64,000 nt of DNA from Ferrovibrio terrae. Its GTDB lineage: Bacteria > Pseudomonadota > Alphaproteobacteria > Ferrovibrionales > Ferrovibrionaceae. Below are positions 1 to 9,328 of this stretch, piece after piece (within the stretch, counting starts at the first letter, position 1; every line of letters begins with the position of its first letter). The stretch spans positions 62,001-126,000 of the forward strand of contig NZ_CP041636.1 of NCBI RefSeq assembly GCF_007197755.1, written 5' to 3'. A program made the translations under genes and the position numbers. The notes beneath the pieces were generated by a model, which was given only the letters and a program-made list of their open reading frames with translations, was not told the DNA's origin and searched no databases.

Positions 1-626
1 CGCCGGCCTGCGTGGTCGGGCCCGACGATGTGATCCTGGTCAACGGTAAGCCGCTCGCTGGCGCCGCCAAGACGCAGCTCTGGCTCTATCACAAGCCGCG
101 CGGCCTGATGACCACGCATAAGGACCCGCAGGGCCGCCCGACAGTGTTCGACAACCTGCCGCCCGGCCTGCCCCGCGTGATCTCGGTCGGCCGGCTCGAT
201 TTCAATTCCGAAGGTCTGCTGCTGCTGACCAACGACGGCGAACTGGCGCGCCGGCTGGAACTGCCGAGCACCGGCTGGCTGCGCCGCTATCGCGTGCGCG
301 TGAATGGCCTGCCGCACAAGCAGCATCTGACCGAACTGGAACAGGGCGTCACCATCGACGACGTCAACTACGGACCTATCACGGCGAGCGTCGAGCGCAG
401 CCAGGGCGACAATACCTGGCTGGTCGTAGGCCTGCGCGAAGGCAAGAATCGCGAGGTACGCCGCGTGATGGAGCATCTCGGCCACCAGGTCAGCCGCCTG
501 ATCCGCACCGCCTACGGCCCCTTCCAGCTTGGCGCGATCGAGCCCGGCAAGGTGAAGGAAGTACCGGGCAAGGTGCTGAAGGAACAGATCGGCGTCGGCA
601 AGGCGCCGGCGCCCAAAAAGAAATGA
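1..626 (+). CDS. rluB: 23S rRNA pseudouridine synthase, RluB/RsuA family (5' end outside window)
   Basis: It isomerises a uridine of large-subunit rRNA to pseudouridine. The frame is open to the left edge, so the N-terminal S4 RNA-binding domain is mostly missing; only its tail (around VNGKPL) is seen. The catalytic domain has the family motif GRLDFNSEGLLLLTNDG, whose Asp is the nucleophile, and the C-terminal REGKNREVRRVMEHLG motif typical of RsuA/RluB/RluE/RluF. The protein ends in a basic PKKK tail. Its stop overlaps the rsmD start by 4 bases (ATGA), so the two rRNA-modification genes are translationally coupled. The RluB assignment over RluE/F rests on general similarity and on this neighbour, not on a decisive residue. 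Confidence 0.9.
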   Translation, partial: PACVVGPDDVILVNGKPLAGAAKTQLWLYHKPRGLMTTHKDPQGRPTVFDNLPPGLPRVISVGRLDFNSEGLLLLTNDGELARRLELPSTGWLRRYRVRVNGLPHKQHLTELEQGVTIDDVNYGPITASVERSQGDNTWLVVGLREGKNREVRRVMEHLGHQVSRLIRTAYGPFQLGAIEPGKVKEVPGKVLKEQIGVGKAPAPKKK

Positions 627-1219
627 GAATAGTGGGCGGCACACATCGCGGCCGGCCGATTGCGGCGCCGGCCGACGTGACCACGCGCCCGACCATCGAC
701 CGGGTGCGTGAATCGCTGTTCAACATGCTGCTGCATTCGCCGGGCCTGATGACCGAGGACGGCAGGACGCGACTGGACGGCGGCATCATGCTCGATCCCT
801 TTGCCGGCTCTGGTGCGCTGAGCTTCGAGGCGCTGTCGCGCGGCGCGCATCATGCCTACATGTTCGAGATCGATCCGGCGGCGCGGCGCACCATCCTGGG
901 CAACGCCAATACACTCGACATGGCCGGCCGCATCACGCTGCGCGGCCAGGATGCGTTGCATCCGGGCCCGGCGCCAGCTCCTGTCGATCTCGTGCTGATG
1001 GATCCGCCCTATGGCTCAGGGCTCGGCGCACCGGTGCTGACCGCCCTGGCGCAGAACGGCTGGCTGAAACCCGATGCGCTGGTGATCGTGGAGACGGATG
1101 CCAGGAAAGGCAGCTCGGAAGGCAGCTTCGACGCCCCGCCCGGTTTCAGCCTGCTGGAAGAACGCCAGCAGGGCCCGGCGCGCCTGACGTTTCTGCTGCG
1201 CGACAAGACCGTCGCCTGA
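623..1219 (+). CDS. rsmD: 16S rRNA (guanine(966)-N2)-methyltransferase RsmD
   Basis: It transfers a methyl group from S-adenosylmethionine to N2 of G966 in 16S rRNA during 30S assembly. It is 198 aa, the usual family size. It begins with the family signature RIVGGTHRGRPI, followed by TRPTIDRVRESLFNML, the SAM-binding loop LDPFAGSGALSFEAL (about residues 56-70) and the catalytic DPPYGSG motif (about residue 129). Start ATG overlaps the rluB stop. Nothing is unusual; downstream is a short gap and a convergent regulator gene. Confidence 0.96.
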   Translation: MRIVGGTHRGRPIAAPADVTTRPTIDRVRESLFNMLLHSPGLMTEDGRTRLDGGIMLDPFAGSGALSFEALSRGAHHAYMFEIDPAARRTILGNANTLDMAGRITLRGQDALHPGPAPAPVDLVLMDPPYGSGLGAPVLTALAQNGWLKPDALVIVETDARKGSSEGSFDAPPGFSLLEERQQGPARLTFLLRDKTVA

Positions 1220-1243
1220 AGACCCTTATTCAGTCGGCCAGTC

Positions 1244-2323
1244 TTACTCGGTAGGAATGGTGCCGGTCTTGGCCAGGGTGCGCCCCCACTCCCACATCAG
1301 TTCGGCATCGTCTTTGGCCGGCGCCATGACGCTGCTCGGCGCCGGCACCAGTTCGATCCGCGTCACGACCTGCGGCGGCTGATTGCCGGCTTCGCGCGCC
1401 TCGCGCGGTGTCATGCCGAAATAGTCGCGGAACAGGTTGCTGAAATGGCTCGGCGAGACAAAACCGTAATCCATCGCAACGTCGAAGATGCGGCGATGCG
1501 CCTGCAGGGCAATCGCCTTGAAGCAGGCCATCAGGCGCCGGCGCTGGATATGCTCGCGCACGCCGCCCAGCGGCTTGAACAGCCGGTACAGCGTGGCGCG
1601 CGAACAGCGGAACTGGCTGCACAGGCTTTCGACGCCGAGGCCAGGATCGCGCAGATGCCTGTCGATGAAGCTGCACATGGTGCGCAATGTCGCCTGCTGC
1701 GCTGCGCTGGCGGTAATATCGCCGCCCTGCACCAGTGCGCCAAGCAGGCCGAGCGTGCCCTGGGTGATCGACGAGGTCTCGCTCGCTGTTGCCCGCGCCA
1801 GGCAGTGTTTCAGCGCCACCATGTGGTGCGAGAATATCTGCGCACTGGCCGAGTCCTGCGCAAAAATACCGCCCAGTGCATCGGTCAGCTGGGGGATTTC
1901 ACGGCGCACGAGTTCGCGCGGCAAAACCAGCAGCAGAACTTCTGAATCCTCCGATAGCGCTTCGATCTTGTACGCCAGGTTGACCGCGAAGATGTTGCCC
2001 GGCTGCTCCAGATACTCGGCCGACCCATTGACCACCTTGTTGCTGCCACGCACGAAATATTGCAGCGACAGGTGATCGGTATCGTCATTCCGCGCCATCA
2101 TCGCCATGTCGCGCCGGAAACGCTGGGCCTCGAATTTCGAGTCCATGAACAGCGCCTGGCCGAGATGATACTGGTGGATTTCCGGTGGTGATTTCGACTG
2201 CGCGGGGTCGAGCACGGGCTCGGAATCGAAATAGGCGGCTATCGCCTGGCTGAACAGCGGCTGCAGCCATTCATCCGGCGCCATCCCCCGCGCCACCGAT
2301 GCCTTTGGAATTTTCGCTCTCAT
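1244..2323 (-). CDS. AraC-family transcriptional regulator with AraC_binding_2-type sensor domain
   Basis: Cytoplasmic DNA-binding regulator. The start is placed at the ATG giving MRAKIPKASVARG; the frame stays open to 2509, but the extra residues are low-complexity and resemble no domain. Residues about 1-220 form a sensor region resembling the AraC_binding_2 group, and about 240-340 carry two helix-turn-helix motifs (LCSQFRCSRATLYRLFK and VAMDYGFVSPSHFSNLFRDYFGMTPREAR). A poorly conserved tail of about 45 residues follows. It is divergent from the small gene at 2528, with about 200 bases between them, so it may control that gene. The effector is unknown. Confidence 0.85.
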   Translation of the reverse strand: MRAKIPKASVARGMAPDEWLQPLFSQAIAAYFDSEPVLDPAQSKSPPEIHQYHLGQALFMDSKFEAQRFRRDMAMMARNDDTDHLSLQYFVRGSNKVVNGSAEYLEQPGNIFAVNLAYKIEALSEDSEVLLLVLPRELVRREIPQLTDALGGIFAQDSASAQIFSHHMVALKHCLARATASETSSITQGTLGLLGALVQGGDITASAAQQATLRTMCSFIDRHLRDPGLGVESLCSQFRCSRATLYRLFKPLGGVREHIQRRRLMACFKAIALQAHRRIFDVAMDYGFVSPSHFSNLFRDYFGMTPREAREAGNQPPQVVTRIELVPAPSSVMAPAKDDAELMWEWGRTLAKTGTIPTE

Positions 2324-2527
2324 CCTCGTCCGTCCCCGGCGCAAGTTCTCCCATGCAGCCCCCGACAACGCAATCTCGGATTGATCTTCTAGTTCGTAAG
2401 GCGGAGAAGGATGAGACAGGGAGGCAAGGCTTTCGAGCAACTGGGACAAGACATAACGCGTCTGGCCGGCTAAACTTTGTTCTACTGTGGCTTGAAACAG
2501 CCATTTCATTCCCAGAAAGGGGATACC

Positions 2528-2758
2528 ATGACTAGGAAATACGCTCAGATTCCACCGCCGGAATCCGCCAATCCCGCCGGCACCTGCGGCAGCGCCATTG
2601 CCGACAATCCGGTACTTGCATCGCCGGCCAGCATCGATCTGGCGGCCGAGGCCGCCGCTTTTGAGGCCTGTCAGGTTTCGGCCATGCTGGCCGCAGCGGC
2701 GATGTCGCTGACCAATCTGAGCCTCGATGCCATGCCAAGGCTGCTGCAGCGCCCTTAA
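2528..2758 (+). CDS. Small protein of unknown function (76 aa)
   Basis: I do not recognise a family. The case for a gene is the purine-rich ribosome-binding site (AGAAAGGGG) just before the ATG, divergence from an AraC regulator and a 13-bp perfect hairpin after the stop. The first 25 residues are Pro/Ser-rich (KYAQIPPPESANPAG). Residues about 33-68 are strongly Ala-rich and amphipathic (AAEAAAFEACQVSAMLAAAAM), probably one long helix. There are two Cys and no signal peptide. It could be a small structural or membrane-active peptide. Coding status is moderately likely; function is open. Confidence 0.5.
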   Translation: MTRKYAQIPPPESANPAGTCGSAIADNPVLASPASIDLAAEAAAFEACQVSAMLAAAAMSLTNLSLDAMPRLLQRP

Positions 2759-2770
2759 GCGGGCCGCAGA

Positions 2771-2810
2771 CGCGGGGTCCGCCTACCGAGGGGGTGCGGC
2801 GGACCCCGCG
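2771..2810. terminator. Strong GC hairpin between convergent genes (candidate terminator)
   Basis: Left arm CGCGGGGTCCGCC (2771-2783) pairs perfectly with GGCGGACCCCGCG (2798-2810) around a 14-base loop. It lies between the stop of the small gene (2758) and the stop of the minus-strand PPOX gene (2833), where a bidirectional terminator would be expected. No T-tract follows, so intrinsic termination is not certain. Confidence 0.5.
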
Positions 2811-2832
2811 CGCAGCAGCAGCCTCGCCGGCC

Positions 2833-3444
2833 TTACCACATGGACGCTTTGGCGCGCTCCGGCCAGTCGCGGTCGTAGGTTTCACCACCGACGCGCCCCT
2901 TGCTGAGCGCGGCCAGTATCTGCCCCGCGGTGGGCAGCGACTTGGGATCGACATGCAGCGCCGGATTCCACAGGTCGGCACGTACGATGGCCCGGGCGCA
3001 CTGGAAATACACGCTGTCGACGGCGATCACCGCGACCGAACGCGGCGCCTTGCCCTCTATCCTGAAACTGTCGAGCAGCGCCGGATCAGTATCAAGATGG
3101 GCATGACCGTTGATGCGCAGCGTATTGCCCGAACCGGGCACGACAAACAGCAGGCCGACGCGCGGATCACGCACAATGTTGCGCAGCGTGTCGACACGGT
3201 TGTTGCCACGCCGATCCGGCAGCATCAGAGTGCGCTCGTCGTGAATGCGCACGAAGCCGGCCTTGTCGCCACGCGGTGAGCAGTCCAGCCCTTCAGGACC
3301 GGCGGTCGCCACAGTAACGAAGGGTGAAGCTTCGATATAGGCGCGGTATTCCGGCGCGATGTAATCGATCTCTTTGGCAAGCGAGGTTTCCCCCGGCTGA
3401 CCGTAGAGGGCTTCCAGTTCTTCGACGGTTTTGATGATGGTCAT
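2833..3444 (-). CDS. Pyridoxamine 5'-phosphate oxidase-family FMN-binding protein (MSMEG_1061-like)
   Basis: A split-barrel flavoprotein of about 203 aa. The start is set at MTIIKTVEELEALYG, which matches the usual N-terminus of the group; an upstream ATG at 3492 would add 16 unsupported residues. Visible features are IDYIAPEYRAYIEASPFVTVAT, CSPRGDKAGFVRI, LPDRRGNNRVDTLRNI and a C-terminal CARAIVRADLW segment, as in PPOX proteins of the DR2398/MSMEG_1061 subgroup. The family binds FMN or F420 and reduces small molecules or detoxifies. It is not PdxH itself. Substrate unknown. Confidence 0.85.
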   Translation of the reverse strand: MTIIKTVEELEALYGQPGETSLAKEIDYIAPEYRAYIEASPFVTVATAGPEGLDCSPRGDKAGFVRIHDERTLMLPDRRGNNRVDTLRNIVRDPRVGLLFVVPGSGNTLRINGHAHLDTDPALLDSFRIEGKAPRSVAVIAVDSVYFQCARAIVRADLWNPALHVDPKSLPTAGQILAALSKGRVGGETYDRDWPERAKASMW

Positions 3445-3618
3445 GGCGGCATCCCGAATTGCGAGAGACGGATATGACGATCTTTCTGCCATGGTGGCGC
3501 ATCGGAGGCCATGGATCGTGGCGCGGCAGGTCTATGGATTTTGATGAAATTTTATGTGGCTTGCAGCGGCAGTATACTGCATCGCCGGATTAAGGCCGCC
3601 CAGATCATTGGGCACGCT

Positions 3619-4728
3619 TCACTTCACGCGGTTAGGCGCCAACCGCATCAACAGATCGAAATGCCGCGACACACCGAGCTTGCGATAGAGGCCGCGCTGC
3701 TGGGTGCGGATGGTGTGGATGCTGAGCCCGGTCTGGCGCGCGACTTCCTTGGGCGGCATGCCGGAGATCAGGTAATGGGCCAGCCGGGTTTCCGCCGCCG
3801 TCAGCCGATAGGCCTGGCTGGTGGCGCTCAGATCCTGTTCTTCCTGATCGACGATGCGTAAAGCCGCAACAATGCCATTCTCGTCGGTGAAGCGGTTGCG
3901 GACGATCACCGGCACGGCCTGGAGCGCATAGGGCGCACGCCCCGATGGTCGCGCGATGGTGACTTCGCTGCGGGACAGCAGGCTTTGCGGATCGCGTGCG
4001 CTGGCGATGGCGTTGGTAATCAGTTTTCCGATCGCCTGGGTTTCTTCCCAGCCATCGGCCGCGACCGTGCCGGATCTGTGATACAGGCCATCCATGCCGG
4101 CAAAGATGCGTCGCGCCTGATCGTTCAACAGCACACTGCGGCGCTCGGCATCGAGATAGACGATGCCAACATCTTCCTCGCCGCCCTGCAGCAGATGCGG
4201 TTCCAGCGCGGCATAGACCTGGGAAAAGGCCTCGCGCATCCCGTAGGCCATCGCCAGGTGCGGCAGGATGTACGGCAGGGCCGCCGCGCGATCCCGGTCG
4301 AACGGCCCGGCGCTGCCCGCCCGCAGGAAGCGGACATATCCGAGGCGGCCATCCTTGTTGTAGAAGGCGGCTGACAGCATGTAGCGCCATCCGCTCTTGC
4401 GGTATGCGTCGAAGAAGGTGACGGCTTCGCTGCCATCCTGTTCCTGCAGGTCGGCCCAGAACAGCCGGCCGAGATTTTCCGGCAGCCACAGCGGCGCCAG
4501 AAAGGGATCTTGGGCGCAGTGCTCGCTGTCGTAACTGTTGATCAGCGGATAGTCATCTGGAATGCCGTGGATATAGCGCAGCAGCGGCGCGCCCGTCGCA
4601 CCCTGGCGAATGGCCAGCTGGCCATTCTCGGCCCCCAGCTGCCGACTGAGCGTCACCAGGCCGCTTTGCAGCCGGGCGTCGTCGCGCAGAAAACCCTGCA
4701 GGAAATCTTCTACCAGCCCATCAAGCAT
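3619..4728 (-). CDS. LuxR-type (GerE) helix-turn-helix transcriptional regulator
   Basis: A 369-aa regulator starting at MLDGLVEDFLQGFL; the frame extends to 4845 without domain support. The first 300 residues are a sensor region that looks PAS-like in part (residues about 195-300: VGIVYLDAERRSVLLNDQARRIFAG). The last 60 residues are a GerE-type DNA-binding domain (LTAAETRLAHYLISGMPPKEVARQTGLSIHTIRTQ). No autoinducer-binding signature is obvious. It lies downstream of flagellin on the same strand, but a terminator separates them, so a flagellar role is not implied. Ligand and targets unknown. Confidence 0.83.
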   Translation of the reverse strand: MLDGLVEDFLQGFLRDDARLQSGLVTLSRQLGAENGQLAIRQGATGAPLLRYIHGIPDDYPLINSYDSEHCAQDPFLAPLWLPENLGRLFWADLQEQDGSEAVTFFDAYRKSGWRYMLSAAFYNKDGRLGYVRFLRAGSAGPFDRDRAAALPYILPHLAMAYGMREAFSQVYAALEPHLLQGGEEDVGIVYLDAERRSVLLNDQARRIFAGMDGLYHRSGTVAADGWEETQAIGKLITNAIASARDPQSLLSRSEVTIARPSGRAPYALQAVPVIVRNRFTDENGIVAALRIVDQEEQDLSATSQAYRLTAAETRLAHYLISGMPPKEVARQTGLSIHTIRTQQRGLYRKLGVSRHFDLLMRLAPNRVK

Positions 4729-4907
4729 ACCGGCATCCGAGACGCTGGATTTCCATTCCACGACCTCCGGGACCACGGCCTGAAGCAGCCCGATTCCGGC
4801 TTCGAGAATACCAGATTGGTTGCCCGCGCAAACGATGCCCGGCAATGCCTGCCGGCGGTACGGGACGGCGGCCCGAAAAGTATCGCAGTCCTGAAAGGAA
4901 TGAGCCG

Positions 4908-4945
4908 CACAAAAAGAATGGGGGCAGCCTTGCGGCTGCCCCCAT
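4908..4945 (-). terminator. Intrinsic terminator of the flagellin gene
   Basis: Perfect 12-bp stem ATGGGGGCAGCC (4918-4929) / GGCTGCCCCCAT (4934-4945) with a four-base loop. On the minus strand it is followed by TTCTTTTTG. It starts 29 bases after the flagellin stop, as expected for a strongly transcribed monocistronic gene. Confidence 0.88.
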
Positions 4946-4974
4946 CTTTAAGCCTTGGCCTAAGTCTGTGCCGA

Positions 4975-5802
4975 TTAACGGAACAGGCTGAGCAGGGTGT
5001 TCGGCTGCTGGTTGGCGATCGACAGCGCCTGGATGTTGAGCTGCTGGCGGACCTGCAGGGACTGCAGGTTGGCGCTTTCAGCGGCCACGTCGGCGTCGAC
5101 GAGGGCGCCAAGGCCCTTCTTCGCAGCGTCGACCAGGTCGTCGGTGAAGCTCTTCTGCAGGGTCAGCGCGCGGCCTTCGGCAGCGACCGACGCCATCGCG
5201 TTGTTCACCTGGGTCTCAAGCGCGGTCAACGCGGTGTTGGCGGTGCCGAAGTCGGTGGCCGGATCGGCCGCGCCAACCGTGGCGAGGCCGCCGAAGGTGG
5301 CGATTTCGGTTTCGATGTCGACAAAGGTCAGGGTCAGGCTGGTGCCCGACGTGTCGGCCACGAAGGACGCATCAGCGCCAGCGGCAGAAATCAGGTTCTT
5401 GCCGTTGAAGTTCGCCTGCGTGGTGTACGAGGTCATCGTATCCACCAGCTGGGTCACGTCGGCCTGGTAGATGGCGCGCTGGTCGTCGCTGATCGAGCCG
5501 CTGCCGAGCAGGGCGAGCTTGGCGCGCACGTCGCCGATCACGTCGGAGATGCCCTTCAGGGCGGCGTTGGTAACCTGGGCGAGACCTTCACCGCCAGCCA
5601 GCGAGGACTGGACCGAGGCCTTGGCCTTGATGTCGCCACGGATGCCCTGGGCAACGGCGAAAACGGCGGCGTCGTCCTGGGCATCGGCAACGCGATAACC
5701 GGTCTGGACGCGCTTGGAGGTGATGTCGACTTCCTTGTTGACCGCGCGCAGCGAGGACAGGGCGATCAGAGCGCCGACATTGGTATTGACGGAATTTGCC
5801 AT
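4975..5802 (-). CDS. Flagellin (short, Caulobacter FljK-like)
   Basis: Structural subunit of the flagellar filament, exported by the flagellar type III apparatus. It is 275 aa, the size of short alphaproteobacterial flagellins. The N-terminal D0/D1 helices (MANSVNTNVGALIALSSLRAV, SKRVQTGYRVADAQDDAAVFAVAQ) and C-terminal D1/D0 helices (RQQLNIQALSIANQQPNTLLSLFR) are intact; the central variable region is short (about residues 125-190). Start ATG has a strong ribosome-binding site (AGAAAGGAAC). It is monocistronic, with an AT-rich upstream region, a candidate promoter and a terminator. No flagellar assembly genes lie beside it. Confidence 0.96.
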   Translation of the reverse strand: MANSVNTNVGALIALSSLRAVNKEVDITSKRVQTGYRVADAQDDAAVFAVAQGIRGDIKAKASVQSSLAGGEGLAQVTNAALKGISDVIGDVRAKLALLGSGSISDDQRAIYQADVTQLVDTMTSYTTQANFNGKNLISAAGADASFVADTSGTSLTLTFVDIETEIATFGGLATVGAADPATDFGTANTALTALETQVNNAMASVAAEGRALTLQKSFTDDLVDAAKKGLGALVDADVAAESANLQSLQVRQQLNIQALSIANQQPNTLLSLFR

Positions 5803-5910
5803 GACTTAGTTCCTTTCTGGATATTTCGGGACTCTCTCTGAGCTCCAAGCCCTGACAATCAGGACGCCTTCGTTATCGTAGCTTCACTCGAAACGTAAAA
5901 TCGCTATGTT

Positions 5911-5939
5911 TTGGTATATTAACGTTTTTATATACCCAA
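5911..5939. promoter_or_regulatory. Imperfect palindrome over the flagellin promoter -10 region
   Basis: TTGGTATAT (5911-5919) is mirrored by ATATACCCAA (5930-5939) with one extra base in the right arm. It sits across the putative -10 box in the otherwise AT-rich 225-base gap between flagellin and mutL. It could be an operator or part of a structured 5' leader. The rest of the gap shows nothing else recognisable. Confidence 0.3.
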
Positions 5940-5956
5940 AACTTAGTACGCGTCAA
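5929..5956 (-). promoter_or_regulatory. Candidate sigma-70-type promoter of flagellin
   Basis: On the minus strand TTGACG (5956-5951) is followed after 16 bases by TATATA (5934-5929). Initiation a few bases later would leave an untranslated leader of about 120 bases before the flagellin ATG. In Caulobacter the flagellin leader is the target of the regulator FlbT, so a long leader is plausible here; that is inference. I could not find a correctly spaced sigma-54 GG-N10-GC element. Confidence 0.4.
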
Positions 5957-6027
5957 CCGGCATTTGTAGTTGCACTTGCAATTATCTACTCGCCTGAACG
6001 AATAGGCACAAAACATCATACACAAGG

Positions 6028-7962
6028 TCAGCGCCGGCCAAAGAGCTTTTCAATATCGGCCAGTTTGAGTTCGACATAGGTGGGGCGGCCGTGATTGCAC
6101 TGCCCGGAATGCGGCGTGGCCTCCATCTGGCGTAACAGTGCATTCATTTCATCCAGCGTGAGACGCCGACCGGCGCGCACGCTGCCATGACACGCCATGG
6201 TGCCGCAGACTTCCTCAAGCTTTTCCTTCAACGGCAGCACATTACCGTATTCAGCAATCGCGTCGGCCAGATCGCGCACCAGATTCTGCACGGCGACATC
6301 CCCCAGCAAGGCCGGCACTTCGCGCACCACCACGGCGCCTGCACCGAAACCTTCCAGAATCAGCCCGAGTTCCGCCAGTTCAGTTGCACGCGCCGCCAGT
6401 CGGCTCGCTTCTGCTTCGGTGAGTTCGACCACTTCAGGCAGCAGCAGCGCCTGACGCGGCACCTTCCCTGCTTCGAGATTGACCTTCATACGCTCGTAAA
6501 CCAGGCGCTCATGCGCGGCGTGCTGATCGACGATGACAATGCCATCCGCCGTCTGCGCCACAATATATGTCTCGTGCAGCTGACCGCGCGCCGCACCGAG
6601 CGGGTAGCTCTGCAACGGAATGGCCCCGGCATTCGCCATCGCGCCGGCATCTTCGTTGCGGGCCGCAGGCGCGAGGCCGTCGGTCTCGGCCGACATGTCG
6701 CCGGAGAAATCGCCATGCGGCGCATTATAGAGTGCCGCTGCTTCGGCAAGGCCCGGCACGGAAGCAGGCCGCAGGTTGTCATAACCGCGCCAGCGCGACG
6801 AACCGGCCCCACCAAACGTCGACTGGCCAGAAGTCCCAAAGGGCAGCGGCATGGTCGGCATCGACTGAGGCCGCAGCGCGCCGAGCGCTGCCTGCGCCAC
6901 CGTGCTGGATGCGCGATGGCCGGCTTCGGCCAGCGCATGCCGCAAAGCGCCTACAATCAGGCCGCGCACAAGACCGGGATCGCGGAAGCGCACTTCCGCT
7001 TTGGCCGGATGCACGTTGACGTCGACCTGTTCTGCCGGCACCTGCAGAAACAGCGACACTACCGGATGCCGGTCGTGACTAAGGAAATCGGCATAGGCGC
7101 CTTTCACCGCACCGACAAACAGCTTGTCGCGCACCGGACGGCCGTTGACGAACAGATACTGATGCTGGGCATTGCCGCGATTGTAGGTCGGCAGACCGGC
7201 ATAGCCGGTCAGCGTGATGCCTTCACGCTCTGCCCTGATCGCCACGGAATTGTCGGCGAAGTCGCGACCGAGAATCTGCTCGAGCCGCCCCAGCCGCTGC
7301 AGATCCGGACGCTGCGCATCCTGCGGATCGTTGAGCAAATTGTCGGGCACGGCATCGGCGCGGAAACTGGTGCGGCCATCCTGCTGCAGCGTGAATGCGA
7401 TGCCGGCATGAGCCATCGCCAGCCGCTTCACGATTTCCTGCACGGCCAGGTCTTCGGCACGATCGGTCTTGAGGAATTTCAGCCGCGCCGGCACGGCATA
7501 GAACAGGTCGCGGACCTCGATGCGCGTGCCCGGCCCGGCCGCGGCGGGTTTGACCGCGCCGACCTTGCCTGCATCGACTTCGAGTTGCGCGGCACTGTCG
7601 GCGGCCTTTTCGCGGGTGACGATATTGAGCCGCGACACGGCACCGATGGACGGCAGCGCCTCGCCACGAAACCCCAGCCACTGGATATTCAGCAGATCGT
7701 CGCCCGGCAGTTTGGAGGTCGCATGGCGCTCCACCGCCACCGGCAAATCATCCGGCGCCATGCCCCTGCCGTCATCGGCCACGCTGATCAGCGTGCGACC
7801 GCCAGACGCCGTGGCGATATCGATGCGGCGAGCGCCGGCATCGATGGCATTCTCCACCAGTTCCTTCACGGCCGATGCCGGACGCTCGACCACTTCGCCG
7901 GCGGCGATGCGGTTGACCAGCGTTTCGGGCAGCCGCCTTATGCCTGTCTGGGAAACAGCCAC
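6028..7962 (-). CDS. mutL: DNA mismatch repair protein MutL (endonuclease type)
   Basis: Couples MutS mismatch recognition to downstream excision. The start is placed at the GTG giving [13 protein letters not shown], 4 bases after the stop of the upstream peptidase gene; the frame to 8049 only overlaps that gene. The N-terminal GHKL ATPase is complete: [11 protein letters not shown] (about 33-43), [17 protein letters not shown]. The C-terminal dimerisation domain has the metal-dependent nuclease motif [12 protein letters not shown] (about 479-490), with ACHGS and [10 protein letters not shown], so this MutL should nick DNA itself, unlike the E. coli protein. 644 aa. Last gene of the M16-M16-mutL run. 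Confidence 0.96.
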   Translation of the reverse strand: MAVSQTGIRRLPETLVNRIAAGEVVERPASAVKELVENAIDAGARRIDIATASGGRTLISVADDGRGMAPDDLPVAVERHATSKLPGDDLLNIQWLGFRGEALPSIGAVSRLNIVTREKAADSAAQLEVDAGKVGAVKPAAAGPGTRIEVRDLFYAVPARLKFLKTDRAEDLAVQEIVKRLAMAHAGIAFTLQQDGRTSFRADAVPDNLLNDPQDAQRPDLQRLGRLEQILGRDFADNSVAIRAEREGITLTGYAGLPTYNRGNAQHQYLFVNGRPVRDKLFVGAVKGAYADFLSHDRHPVVSLFLQVPAEQVDVNVHPAKAEVRFRDPGLVRGLIVGALRHALAEAGHRASSTVAQAALGALRPQSMPTMPLPFGTSGQSTFGGAGSSRWRGYDNLRPASVPGLAEAAALYNAPHGDFSGDMSAETDGLAPAARNEDAGAMANAGAIPLQSYPLGAARGQLHETYIVAQTADGIVIVDQHAAHERLVYERMKVNLEAGKVPRQALLLPEVVELTEAEASRLAARATELAELGLILEGFGAGAVVVREVPALLGDVAVQNLVRDLADAIAEYGNVLPLKEKLEEVCGTMACHGSVRAGRRLTLDEMNALLRQMEATPHSGQCNHGRPTYVELKLADIEKLFGRR

Positions 7963-7966
7963 GCGC

Positions 7967-9328
7967 TCAGCCCCCCTGCTTTCCGCTGGCCGGCGTTTCG
8001 AGTCCGGCCGGCTGGCCGACAACAACCACGAGATAGTCGTTGCGCGCAAACAGACGCTCGGCCACGCGGCGGATATCGTCCTGCGTCACGCTGTTGATGA
8101 GGCCGGGATAGGCATCGATGTAATCGGGCGGCAGGCCGGTATTCTGAATCGCCACCAGCATGCCGGCGATCGCTGCATTAGAGTTGAGGCGCAACGGGAA
8201 GGAGCCGGTCATGTAGGATTTCGCAGCCGCCAACTCTCTGTCGGTGACGCCCTCCTTGGCCACGCGAGCCAGTTCGGCGCGCACCAGTTTCAGCGCATCG
8301 CCGACCTGTGCATTCGACGTGGCGAGCGAACCGCTGACCAGCGCCGCGGCCTTGTAAGGCGCAAGCTGGGTGCCGACCGAGTAGACCAGGCCACGCTTTT
8401 CGCGCACTTCCTCAAACAGCCTCGAGGTCATGCCGCCGCCGCCCAGCACCTGGTTCAGCACGGTAGCGGCATACCAGTCCGGATCCTCGCGGGCGATGCC
8501 GGGCGCACCGAACAGCAGGATGCTCTGCGGATTGGGGAACGGAATCACCACCGGCTGCGCGGCGGTTTTGGGCACCACCGGCACCGGCAGAGTCACTGAA
8601 GCCTGCATTGGCAACGAACCGAAGCTGGTATCGACCAGCCGGGCGAGATCCTCGGGCGCCACATCGCCAACGGCGCCGATCACGAGGTTTGAGCGGGCCA
8701 GCAGAGACGTCGTGAAACCCGCCAGCGCCGCGCGATCAATGCGCTCAAGGCTTTCGGTGCTCGGCGCCGAGCGGCGACCATAGGGATGATCGCCATAGGC
8801 CAGCTGGGCAAAACGTTCGCCCACCAGGGCATTTGGGCTGGTGCGGCTGCGTTCGTAGGCCACACGGGCCTGGGCCTTCACGCGCTGCACCGGCTCGTCA
8901 TCGAACCGCGGCGCCGTCAATGCCAGTTTCAGCAGGTCGAAGGCGCGTGCCCGATTGACGGTGAGCGTGCGTATCGTCGCCGTGGTGTAATCGCGCTCGG
9001 TGCTGAACCCCATATCGACGGCGGATTCCTGCAGCGCGATCTGGAAATCATCGGCCGAGAGGTCGCCCGCGCCTTCATTCAGCAGGCCGGTGGCGAGTTG
9101 GGCAAGGCCCTCCTGTCCGGCCGGTTCGCTCGAGGATCCGCCGCGCCAGGTCGCCTGCAGCGACAGGATCGGAATGCTGGGCTCGCGCACGAACCACACT
9201 TCGATGCCGAGCGGCGTCTTGATCCGCTCGATTTTCGGACTTGCGGCGGCCGGCAGTGCAGCCCAAAGCAATGAGGAAGCCAGCAGCAGGACGGCAATGA
9301 CAAACCGGCGCATCGGCGTCTCCCTCAA
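7967..9328 (-). CDS. M16-family peptidase homologue lacking the HxxEH zinc motif
   Basis: An exported protein: after a basic start it has a hydrophobic signal ([21 protein letters not shown]). The fold is that of M16 (insulinase/PqqL) peptidases, but where the zinc motif should lie the sequence reads [13 protein letters not shown], so the catalytic His and Glu are absent. The C-terminal half keeps the [23 protein letters not shown] signature. It overlaps the preceding active M16 gene by 4 bases (ATGA), the usual pairing in which the inactive subunit forms a heterodimer with the active one. Substrate unknown. Confidence 0.93.
   Translation of the reverse strand: MRETPMRRFVIAVLLLASSLLWAALPAAASPKIERIKTPLGIEVWFVREPSIPILSLQATWRGGSSSEPAGQEGLAQLATGLLNEGAGDLSADDFQIALQESAVDMGFSTERDYTTATIRTLTVNRARAFDLLKLALTAPRFDDEPVQRVKAQARVAYERSRTSPNALVGERFAQLAYGDHPYGRRSAPSTESLERIDRAALAGFTTSLLARSNLVIGAVGDVAPEDLARLVDTSFGSLPMQASVTLPVPVVPKTAAQPVVIPFPNPQSILLFGAPGIAREDPDWYAATVLNQVLGGGGMTSRLFEEVREKRGLVYSVGTQLAPYKAAALVSGSLATSNAQVGDALKLVRAELARVAKEGVTDRELAAAKSYMTGSFPLRLNSNAAIAGMLVAIQNTGLPPDYIDAYPGLINSVTQDDIRRVAERLFARNDYLVVVVGQPAGLETPASGKQGG

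Noticed and set aside
2528-2758. Resemblance of the small Ala-rich protein to R-body (RebB) subunits
   Set aside because: The shared feature is only Ala-rich helix composition; the expected RebB motifs are absent.
5957-5990. Possible sigma-54 promoter near flagellin (GGCAT...TTGCA)
   Set aside because: The GG-to-GC spacing is 11 on the plus strand and 13 on the minus strand instead of 10, and the plus-strand one points away from flagellin.
6187-8097. 636-codon open frame antisense to mutL
   Set aside because: Same cause: mirror of a real GC-rich gene; no recognisable protein motif, and it crosses the mutL-peptidase junction.
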